DNA of 37,615 nt from a virus. The notes under the pieces were generated by a model that worked only from the letters and a program-made list of their open reading frames with translations, did not search any database and was not told the origin of the DNA. This document shows, one piece after another, positions 15,320 through 20,044 of this stretch. The position numbers and the translations under genes were made by a program. The stretch is taken from positions 1 through 37,615 of the IMG/VR virus record IMGVR_UViG_3300036652_000706; one strand, given 5' to 3'. Position 1 is the stretch's first letter, and each line of letters begins with the position of its first letter.

Positions 15320-15487
15320 TTAATCTTTAAATATCGTTGACCGAACTTTGAGACAGCCATAGCATATCTGCGTCAGGGCATCGTGGAAGGTTGAGTAGAT
15401 TGCCTGTTGGGTGTGGTGGCCTTCGCATTTTTGGATATGCTCCCTAACTTCTTCCTGGGTAGGACAGTATTCGTATTCAAAAGTCAT
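15320..15487 (-). CDS. Small zinc-finger-like protein (55 aa)
   Basis: A 55-residue protein with Cys8, Cys21, His24/25, and CYGC at 42-45, a spacing compatible with one zinc site. It begins MTFEYEYCPTQEEVREH. The ATG overlaps the TAA of the Ala-repeat gene (TAATG), so the two are coupled. Function unknown; regulatory or DNA-binding roles are common for such proteins. Confidence 0.6.
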   Translation of the reverse strand: MTFEYEYCPTQEEVREHIQKCEGHHTQQAIYSTFHDALTQICYGCLKVRSTIFKD

Positions 15488-16302
15488 TACTGTATCTCCT
15501 CTAGTTTCTTAATGTGGCTTTTCATGTAGCGGTTGATTTTAGCTTTTAGCTCGGCATAGGCGGCACGGGCGGCATCGGTGGCATAGGCGGCATCGGCGGC
15601 GGCACGGGCGGCATCGGCGGCATAGGCGGCATCGGCGGCGGCACGGGTGGCATAGGCGGCGGCATAGGCGGCATAGGCGGCACGGGCGGCATCGGCGGCA
15701 TAGGCGGCATAGGCGGCACGGGCGGCACGGGCGGCATCGGCGGCATCGGTGGCATAGGCGGCACGGGCGGCGGCATAGGCGGCACGGGCGGCATCGGCGG
15801 CATCGGTGGCATAGGCGGCACGGGCGGCGGCATAGGCAGCATCGGCGGCGGCATAGGCAGCATCGGCGGCACGGGCGGTGGCATCGGCGGTTTTCTTATT
15901 CGGTGTTTTTAGATACGCCTTCGCTGCTTTAATAGCATCACGGGGGCGACTATCGTTCGGGTACTTGTCTTCGTATATTTTAATGACCTGCTCGGCTGCA
16001 TAGATGGCAAGCGCGACACTATCCAGCGCCGTCCACTTGTACGCCTTGACTATTTTCATGGTACGGAAACATATCTTATCTGTGTCGCTGTCTGAATCGC
16101 CAGAGCCTTCGACAAGTGCTAAAACATCACCATTCACATAACCAAGGGCGTCCAAGGGTTCCTCTGAGGCATGGAAACCGTTCTCACATTTCACAATCTT
16201 GCCTTTAACGGAATACTCCTGCCCGATTTTCCAGACATGATTGCCGTGTTTGGAGGTAATTTTCCTCTTGTTCAGGTTTAGGAACTTATAGTATTGCTTC
16301 AT
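15487..16302 (-). CDS. DUF7666-like protein with long Ala-rich repeat domain
   Basis: A 271-residue protein. Residues 1-130 resemble the DUF7666-type phage/bacterial domain (GFHASEEPLDALGYVNGDVL, KICFRTMKIVKAYKW). Residues 139-250 consist almost only of the pattern Ala-Ala-X, with X mostly Asp, Tyr or Arg (AADAAYAADAARAA). The last 20 residues are a charged helix (KINRYMKSHIKKLEEIQ). AAGGAAAA stands before the ATG at 16302. The function of the family is not known to me. The repeat DNA has much higher GC than its neighbours and probably varies in length. Confidence 0.75.
   Translation of the reverse strand: MKQYYKFLNLNKRKITSKHGNHVWKIGQEYSVKGKIVKCENGFHASEEPLDALGYVNGDVLALVEGSGDSDSDTDKICFRTMKIVKAYKWTALDSVALAIYAAEQVIKIYEDKYPNDSRPRDAIKAAKAYLKTPNKKTADATARAADAAYAAADAAYAAARAAYATDAADAARAAYAAARAAYATDAADAARAARAAYAAYAADAARAAYAAYAAAYATRAAADAAYAADAARAAADAAYATDAARAAYAELKAKINRYMKSHIKKLEEIQ
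15553..15888 (-). repeat. GC-rich minisatellite coding for the Ala repeat
   Basis: About 336 nt of degenerate tandem units of 9-15 nt built from GCC-GCC plus TAT, GAT or CGT codons (on the plus strand, permutations of GGCGGCATAGGCGGCATC). Larger blocks recur, for example two near-identical copies around 15745-15780 and 15790-15830, evidence of recent unit duplication. Confidence 0.85.
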
Positions 16303-16339
16303 GATTTTCCTTGTTTAATCTGTTATGTAGTCAGGTACG

Positions 16340-16436
16340 TTTGGTGGGCTGAGGTTCTAGTGGGAAGCGTGTGTTATTCAGTAGCCGAAACTAAAGTGGT
16401 CTTCGCGGACTTCCCACTAGATTTCAACTCACCAAA
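16340..16436. ncRNA. Long imperfect hairpin, candidate structured RNA
   Basis: Arms 16340-16367 and 16410-16436 pair over about 27 positions, including a perfect 11-bp block CTAGTGGGAAG/CTTCCCACTAG. On the plus strand the outer part uses three G-U pairs and one mismatch, which favours plus-strand RNA. The loop is 42 nt. To the right, 16440-16560 has further short hairpins. On the minus strand AGCC-GUAA-GGCU there is a GNRA-type tetraloop. No gene lies in 16303-16575. The RNA class is not recognised. Confidence 0.5.
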
Positions 16437-16575
16437 TTGTTAAGACTGGGCTGCTTCTGAAGCTACTTCTACGCAAGCCTTACGGCTACACCCATTGGAT
16501 TGTCAAAGATCAAGACGTTGGAGCAGTTTTACGCCAGAAAACAATAAGTCCTCTTTTTATACTCCAGGGCGTACA

Positions 16576-16656
16576 TTACTCGTCTATTTTCCACATTGCC
16601 AGTATACAACTCACACCGGCAAGAATGGTGAGGAGAAGGATTAGATTATTACTCAC
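16576..16656 (-). CDS. Possible membrane micro-protein, GTG start (26 aa)
   Basis: A 26-residue frame reading MSNNLILLLTILAGVSCILA then MWKIDE, a single membrane helix. The GTG overlaps the TGA of the 18-codon frame (GTGA), as in coupled genes. No independent ribosome-binding site beyond GAGTAGAA. Confidence 0.35.
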   Translation of the reverse strand: MSNNLILLLTILAGVSCILAMWKIDE

Positions 16657-16709
16657 AATTCTACTCGCAAACCTTCACGCATCAATGAATTAAACAGTTC
16701 CTGTGTCAT
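16653..16709 (-). CDS. Possible micro-peptide (18 aa)
   Basis: An 18-residue frame (MTQELFNSLMREGLRVEL) directly after the 29-residue gene, with GGAGGG 8 nt before the ATG. It may mainly act as a coupling bridge. Confidence 0.3.
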   Translation of the reverse strand: MTQELFNSLMREGLRVEL

Positions 16710-16799
16710 CTATTTACCCTCCAATAATTTTTTAATTGCTTTGTCTTTAGGTGTTATACCTACGATGTCATACACTTGTTTGAGAATATCGTTACTCAT
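16710..16799 (-). CDS. Micro-protein (29 aa)
   Basis: A 29-residue helical peptide starting MSNDILKQVYDIVGITPKDK with a strong GGAGG 8-9 nt before the ATG. Its ATG overlaps the TAA of the 50-residue gene (TAATG). The ribosome-binding site and coupling support expression; function unknown. Confidence 0.5.
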   Translation of the reverse strand: MSNDILKQVYDIVGITPKDKAIKKLLEGK

Positions 16800-16951
16800 T
16801 ATCTATTCCTCCGGTTAACATACAGGTGATCGTAAGCTCGTTGGGTAGCGTTGGCAAATGAGTAACCTTGATCAATATAATATTGTCTATCTTCGATAAA
16901 AGTCTTAATCTCTTTAATTGTACCAATGGGGCGGGGAATAGTAGGATTCAT
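16799..16951 (-). CDS. Small hypothetical protein (50 aa)
   Basis: A 50-residue basic protein (MNPTIPRPIGTIKEIKTFIE, then DRQYYIDQGYSFANATQRAY). GGGAGG lies 8 nt before the ATG, which overlaps the TAA of the 51-residue gene. Part of the same early operon as its neighbours. Unrecognised. Confidence 0.55.
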   Translation of the reverse strand: MNPTIPRPIGTIKEIKTFIEDRQYYIDQGYSFANATQRAYDHLYVNRRNR

Positions 16952-17106
16952 TACTTAACCTCCCCAACAATAACTTTGTTAGCCGGTACGCCATGTGTTT
17001 CCAAGTAGTCGTACGCAAAAGCAGTGGCTTCTGCCATAGTGCCTTTGAAGTCTACACAATGGACAATCTTGTTAAAATTGGTATAGGTGATCTTGTAATT
17101 TTTCAT
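16951..17106 (-). CDS. Small hypothetical protein (51 aa), first in the early accessory operon
   Basis: A 51-residue protein with an alpha/beta pattern (MKNYKITYTNFNKIVHCVDF, then FAYDYLETHGVPANKVIVGE), resembling small phage proteins of unknown function. It is preceded by an 8-codon frame (MMKDVKAS) whose TGA overlaps its ATG, so that frame may be a leader peptide. It lies about 35 nt after the predicted start of the promoter at 17149-17177. Confidence 0.6.
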   Translation of the reverse strand: MKNYKITYTNFNKIVHCVDFKGTMAEATAFAYDYLETHGVPANKVIVGEVK

Positions 17107-17148
17107 GATGCTTTTACGTCTTTCATCATTTAGTTGTTAATACCTCTT

Positions 17149-17177
17149 ATACTACTCTTACATAAATACTATGTCAA
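17149..17177 (-). promoter_or_regulatory. Early leftward promoter
   Basis: -35 TTGACA (17177-17172), a 17-nt spacer, -10 TAGTAT (17154-17149), minus strand. The -35 lies in GGTATTGACATAGTAT, similar to one half of the palindrome at 17426-17440, so the same regulator may bind both. Confidence 0.8.
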
Positions 17178-17184
17178 TACCTTT

Positions 17185-17346
17185 TTAATTACTTATGTTT
17201 ACTTTTTCTTTTTTAGCTTCTTTTTCTATAAGGTACTCAAGTGTGCCACGTAAAGTACGCTTTTGCTTAGAAGCAATCACCTTGGCAGCTTCTTTGTACG
17301 GAATGCCAATTAAGACAGTGCGTTCGTTTTGTGGGTTGTATGACAT
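17185..17346 (-). CDS. Ribbon-helix-helix (Arc-like) regulator
   Basis: A 53-residue protein starting at the ATG after a perfect AAGGAG; longer upstream extensions lack such a site. Residues 8-16 (ERTVLIGIP) form a beta strand. Two helices follow (KEAAKVIASKQ and TLRGTLEYLIEKEAKKE) with a turn around KRT, the fold of Arc/MetJ-type repressors. It is divergent from the 89-residue gene, with overlapping -35 boxes, and lies just upstream of the early promoter. Likely a transcriptional switch protein that controls both directions. Confidence 0.75.
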   Translation of the reverse strand: MSYNPQNERTVLIGIPYKEAAKVIASKQKRTLRGTLEYLIEKEAKKEKVNISN

Positions 17347-17407
17347 ACTAAACTCCTTTTCGTGTTCAAAATAATACTGCTGATAAGTTAGGGAAGTATC
17401 TGAATAC

Positions 17408-17458
17408 ATTATAAGGTACTTATATAGTATTGACAATACTTGCATTATTTGCTAGTAT
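17408..17458. promoter_or_regulatory. Divergent promoter pair sharing one palindromic -35 operator
   Basis: Plus strand: TTGACA (17430-17435), 17 nt, TAGTAT (17453-17458). Minus strand: TTGTCA (17436-17431), 17 nt, TATAAT (17413-17408). Both -35 boxes lie in the perfect palindrome AGTATTG-A-CAATACT (17426-17440). One bound dimer pair would block or tune both promoters, like a genetic switch. Confidence 0.85.
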
Positions 17459-17464
17459 ATGTTC

Positions 17465-17734
17465 ATGAACAAAAACACTCAACCATTAGAACTAATCGTC
17501 ATGCGCGACGGCGAACTGGACGCAGACTACTACAATGCCCTCAAAGCCCGTGAACGTGCCGAGAAGCTAGAACACACAGCTAATCACGTAAAACACGTTC
17601 TAGCGGCATCTGCTGCAGCCACAGGACATTTTATCGGACGACAAGTACTTGAAACCTATTCAGGTATGTACGACATGGTAACGGGTGAACACACCTTACC
17701 TGAAATACGTGAACTACTGGCTGTAGATCGGTAA
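17465..17734 (+). CDS. Hypothetical protein from the divergent switch, leaderless
   Basis: An 89-residue helical protein (DYYNALKARERAEKLEHTAN; HVLAASAAATGHFIGRQVLE). Its -10 box ends 6 nt before the ATG at 17465, so the mRNA would start at the start codon; an in-frame ATG at 17459 would lie upstream of the start. It is transcribed opposite to the RHH gene, the place of a cro-type or antirepressor gene, but no DNA-binding fold is recognised. Confidence 0.65.
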   Translation: MNKNTQPLELIVMRDGELDADYYNALKARERAEKLEHTANHVKHVLAASAAATGHFIGRQVLETYSGMYDMVTGEHTLPEIRELLAVDR

Positions 17735-17851
17735 CTTATAAGTATGAATTACTTTCTTATACCGGCTTAACGGTTCATCTTTTGGTGGTTTCTCAATATA
17801 GGGAATAGTACGAAGTAACTTATTCTTAGATATTTTTGGTACTTTAGGCAT
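17714..17851 (-). CDS. Small basic protein (45 aa), probably leaderless
   Basis: A 45-residue Lys/Pro-rich peptide (MPKVPKISKNKLLRTIPYIE at the start). TACAAT ends 7 nt before the ATG and there is no ribosome-binding site. It overlaps the convergent 89-residue gene by 21 nt. Moderate support from the promoter spacing and composition. Confidence 0.4.
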   Translation of the reverse strand: MPKVPKISKNKLLRTIPYIEKPPKDEPLSRYKKVIHTYKLPIYSQ

Positions 17852-17922
17852 AAGCAAAATTGTAACATATGCGTGAGATATATTACTGCCTGTTCTTATT
17901 TTGTTCTTTTATACTATATGTC

Positions 17923-18003
17923 ATGAAACGTACATACACCCCCCGCATGGTCATGAACAGGATCTTGTTGCTTGGTGAGCATCCCTATTTGTTTAAGCAT
18001 TAG
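17923..18003 (+). CDS. Possible micro-protein (26 aa), leaderless
   Basis: A 26-residue basic frame (MKRTYTPRMVMNRILLLGEH) with TATACT (17910-17915) 7 nt before the ATG. No clear -35. It opens the roughly 600-nt non-coding control region. Confidence 0.3.
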   Translation: MKRTYTPRMVMNRILLLGEHPYLFKH

Positions 18004-18113
18004 AGCAATAATGTTTGTTGTAATTTGTGACTATATAGTTTGTCATAATAACAGTGGTGATTAGTATTGACACGTGTGGTATATAGAGCTACCTGTTATC
18101 CTGTCTCTCTGTC

Positions 18114-18181
18114 CGGTGGTACCATTTAGTGTCCGTCTGAACGTTCTTCTCACAGGTCAGACTCCTGTCTAGGTACCACCG
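18114..18181. ncRNA. Compact stem-loop, candidate RNA or recognition site
   Basis: A perfect 10-bp inverted repeat CGGTGGTACC (18114-18123)/GGTACCACCG (18172-18181), extendable by TAG/CTA across a 3-nt bulge. Inside, GTCTGA (18135-18140) pairs with TCAGAC (18157-18162). The right arm is followed by TCCA, recalling a tRNA acceptor end, but no canonical D, anticodon or T arm can be drawn. It lies in 18004-18234, which is otherwise without genes. Confidence 0.5.
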
Positions 18182-18234
18182 TCCAGTTTCAACGAGGTTT
18201 CCAGTATTGCCCTTTCAATTTGGATAAAAAAGAT

Positions 18235-18306
18235 TTGACAAGTAGAAAACTATTCGCTAAACTATTTAATATCGTTAAATAGCCAGCCCCCAGCAATGGG
18301 GGTTTT
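18235..18306 (+). promoter_or_regulatory. Promoter followed at once by a terminator hairpin; operator-like repeats
   Basis: TTGACA (18235-18240), a 17-nt spacer, TAAACT (18258-18263). The predicted start lies in the palindrome CTATTTAA-5-TTAAATAG (18262-18282). A CCCCC-AGCAAT-GGGGG hairpin with TTTT ends at 18306, so the default product is a roughly 37-nt RNA. ATCGTTAAATA occurs at 18271-18281 and again at 18315-18325, possible extra binding sites. The leader sequence differs from the late leaders but the layout is the same. Confidence 0.65.
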
Positions 18307-18529
18307 CTATTGTTATCGTTAAATAACCAAATAGTGTTTTAAGAATAATCTATGGCTTGTATTTTGTCAACTATTTGTTATTCTACCAGTGGTACATTGG
18401 CAGTGTGGCGCGCGGACTTCCTGAAAGAACTTATAGTGCGTCCGGTAATATTTTGGTAGCCATAAACTCCCGTATAAAATCTCTTGCCGGCAAAATGGAA
18501 GCTTTGTACCATCGGCCTCCTTAAGCTTG
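18307..18529 (+). other. Non-coding stretch ending at a strong terminator
   Basis: No supported gene. The candidate promoter TTGTAT, 16 nt, TATTCT (18357-18384) could make an RNA of about 170 nt ending at the terminator at 18530. Possible long-range pairing: GTGGTAC near 18387 with GTACCAT near 18507, and GGAC near 18417 with GTCC near 18438. A minus-strand 67-codon frame here has no ribosome-binding site and runs through the terminator. It lies near the terminase genes, so a packaging site is an alternative. Confidence 0.35.
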
Positions 18530-18562
18530 CCACCCTAGAAGTAAAACTAGGGTGGTTTTTTA
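18530..18562 (+). terminator. Strong intrinsic terminator
   Basis: CCACCCTAG (18530-18538), an 8-nt loop, CTAGGGTGG (18547-18555) and six T: a 9-bp perfect stem. It insulates the RHH-terminase promoter from upstream transcription. Confidence 0.9.
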
Positions 18563-18565
18563 TTG

Positions 18566-18594
18566 TTGACAATGATATCACGTACTGATATCAT
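18566..18594 (+). promoter_or_regulatory. Autoregulated promoter with palindromic operator
   Basis: TTGACA (18566-18571), 17 nt, TATCAT (18589-18594). The spacer and -10 contain the perfect inverted repeat ATGATATCA-CGTAC-TGATATCAT (18572-18594). The ATG of the RHH gene is 7 nt after the -10, so the transcript is predicted leaderless. The operator position implies repression by the product. Confidence 0.85.
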
Positions 18595-18601
18595 CAGCTA
18601 T

Positions 18602-18739
18602 ATGAGATTAATTGATGACAGCACATTGGTCCGGATCCGGAAGCCGTTAGTACAATTACTGAATGTACGTGCAATCCGGAATAAGAGCAGTATCCGGCAA
18701 GAACTGGAAGTTATCTTGCGGAAAGAGTTTAATCTGTAA
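18602..18739 (+). CDS. Second ribbon-helix-helix regulator (45 aa)
   Basis: A 45-residue protein: strand STLVRIRKP near 7-15, helix PLVQLLNVRAIRN, turn NKSS, helix SIRQELEVILRKEF. This is the beta-alpha-alpha order of Arc/MetJ/CopG-type repressors. It is first in the rightward packaging operon and directly downstream of a perfect 9+5+9 palindrome, probably its operator. Its stop overlaps the next ATG (TAATG). No Shine-Dalgarno sequence; leaderless start predicted. It probably represses the terminase operon and itself. Confidence 0.7.
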   Translation: MRLIDDSTLVRIRKPLVQLLNVRAIRNKSSIRQELEVILRKEFNL

Positions 18740-19095
18740 TGGCACACGTTATCCTCCAGGGCAATATTAAGCAGAACCTGACACGGGAGCAGGGATTAAA
18801 GGTCTGGAACATCTTACAAGGCACGGCTGAGCCTGAGGATGAGAAACAGGCCATGTATTGTAACAAAGTCGTAAAGATTTACTTGAACTGGCGGGAAGCT
18901 CCTGATGATTATGTACGACAGCACCTGCACGCTATTATTCCGCTTGCCCTCAATGAGTGGCGGGTTGACGAACAGAGAGTACCGGTCAAACCAGCAACAG
19001 AGTTCGCGTGGGACTTTGCCCGCAGGCATGAGTTATGGGCACATGGCAGGGCAAACATGAAGCTGATTAACGGTCAGCCGGAGTTAGCGGTATGA
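18739..19095 (+). CDS. Hypothetical protein upstream of terminase
   Basis: A 118-residue protein, helical and Trp-rich (REQGLKVWNILQGTAEPEDE; FAWDFARRHELWAHGR). TAATG overlap with the RHH gene and ATGA overlap with the next gene. No family recognised. Genes here often encode replication or packaging accessories, but nothing in the sequence decides. Confidence 0.65.
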   Translation: MAHVILQGNIKQNLTREQGLKVWNILQGTAEPEDEKQAMYCNKVVKIYLNWREAPDDYVRQHLHAIIPLALNEWRVDEQRVPVKPATEFAWDFARRHELWAHGRANMKLINGQPELAV

Positions 19096-19346
19096 TGTTT
19101 AAACGTAAATTGCCATATTCTCAAGAAGAAGTAGCGTTACAGATAGGGGTGATAACTGATCTTATGAAGCAGCGGGATAAGAGTATGCAACTCGCAGTTG
19201 TGATGCGGCTGAGTGATAGTAAACAGCAGCGATATTTAGAAGAGCAGGATACAGCTACTGATAATATTGATGTATCGCAAAAAGTACTAGGTTTTATGCT
19301 GGAGAGCAATGAGGCGTATTTAAAAAAGAAAGTAGGCAAGTCATGA
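19092..19346 (+). CDS. Hypothetical helical protein
   Basis: An 84-residue helical protein (SQEEVALQIGVITDLMKQRD; SQKVLGFMLESNEAYLKKK) with ATGA overlaps on both sides. No motif recognised. Member of the pre-terminase operon. Confidence 0.6.
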   Translation: MMFKRKLPYSQEEVALQIGVITDLMKQRDKSMQLAVVMRLSDSKQQRYLEEQDTATDNIDVSQKVLGFMLESNEAYLKKKVGKS

Positions 19347-19552
19347 TGACGAAAGCAGGGGGCAGTAAGTTAGTTAAGTCGATGGTACACAAACATGGTA
19401 GTTACGAAGCGTGGTGCGAACACATGGCGAAAATGGGTAGCAAAGGTGGAAGCAAGTCGCATGTACGCCCGTTTCAAACTGATAGGGAACTGGCACGACG
19501 AGCAGGACGCTTAGGCGGCTTGGGACGTACTGGGTGGCGTAAGTATTCTTGA
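19343..19552 (+). CDS. Small Gly-rich basic protein with KGG-like motif
   Basis: A 69-residue protein with HMAKMGSKGGSKSHVRPF and then ELARRAGRLGGLGRTGWRKY. The GSKGG and AGRLGG repeats recall KGG (conidiation/stress-type) motifs found in small bacterial and phage proteins. The role is not established here. Its start overlaps the previous stop; the terminase promoter begins at its 3' end. Confidence 0.6.
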   Translation: MMTKAGGSKLVKSMVHKHGSYEAWCEHMAKMGSKGGSKSHVRPFQTDRELARRAGRLGGLGRTGWRKYS

Positions 19553-19575
19553 CTCTTTTTAAAGTGTGGTATAGT
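19549..19575 (+). promoter_or_regulatory. Promoter of the terminase genes
   Basis: TTGACT (19549-19554), a short 15-nt spacer with TG upstream of the -10, TATAGT (19570-19575). The ATG is 10 nt further, so the leader is only a few nt and has no Shine-Dalgarno sequence. Confidence 0.6.
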
Positions 19576-19585
19576 AAGTTTAACT

Positions 19586-20044
19586 ATGGCACACGCTGGC
19601 GGCAGACCTTTAACATTTAAAACTGTTGCTGAATTAGAATCTAAGATCAATGAGTACTTTAAGGCTCATGCTTTTAAAAATGATGTGCCTACGATTACAG
19701 GGTTAGCAGTATATCTTGATGTTGATAGGAGAACATTATATAACTATGGTGAGAAGGATGAGTTTTTTCCCGCAATAAAAAGAGCATTAAGCAAATGTGA
19801 GGCTGCAATTGAGCAACGAGCGATGTTAGGCGGTCTAAATGCAACGATGGCAATATTCAGTTTGAAGAATAATTATGGCTGGGTGGATAAGACTGAGACA
19901 GATGTTACGACTAACGGTGAAAACTTAAACGTAGGAAGTGGGTTAAATGCCGCCGATCTCGATGCAAGACTTGCAGCACTTGTCGCTGGAGCAAAAACTG
20001 GAAGCAATACAACTCCTAGAGGCAAGAAACAGGCTAAGAGCTAA
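19586..20044 (+). CDS. terS: Terminase small subunit
   Basis: A 152-residue protein that would recognise viral DNA and load the packaging motor. It starts GGRPLTFKTVAELESKINEY, then TITGLAVYLDVDRRTLYNYG (a helix-turn-helix), EFFPAIKRAL, and IFSLKNNYGWVDK: the typical order of a widespread TerS family. The C-terminus is Ala/Lys-rich. It overlaps the large subunit by 98 nt. Its mRNA leader is nearly absent. A cos or pac site would be expected nearby but is not identified. Confidence 0.85.
   Translation: MAHAGGRPLTFKTVAELESKINEYFKAHAFKNDVPTITGLAVYLDVDRRTLYNYGEKDEFFPAIKRALSKCEAAIEQRAMLGGLNATMAIFSLKNNYGWVDKTETDVTTNGENLNVGSGLNAADLDARLAALVAGAKTGSNTTPRGKKQAKS

Noticed and set aside
15546-15884. 112-codon Met/Pro-rich frame
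   Set aside because: It is an out-of-frame reading of the Ala repeat. The repeat keeps every frame open, and the Ala frame belongs to a complete protein with unique ends.
15553-15888. CRISPR array
   Set aside because: The units are 9-15 nt, contiguous and degenerate, without unique spacers, and they encode the Ala-rich domain.
16340-16560. IS200/IS605 element with guide RNA
   Set aside because: The terminal hairpin is suggestive, but there is no TnpA or TnpB frame or remnant on either strand nearby.
18114-18185. tRNA gene ending in CCA
   Set aside because: The 7-bp acceptor and TCCA end are there, but no D arm, T arm with TTCRA loop, or 7-nt anticodon loop can be drawn. The outer stem continues to 10 bp, which no tRNA allows.
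18378-18581. 67-codon minus-strand frame
   Set aside because: It starts inside the palindromic operator and runs through a strong terminator hairpin, with no ribosome-binding site.
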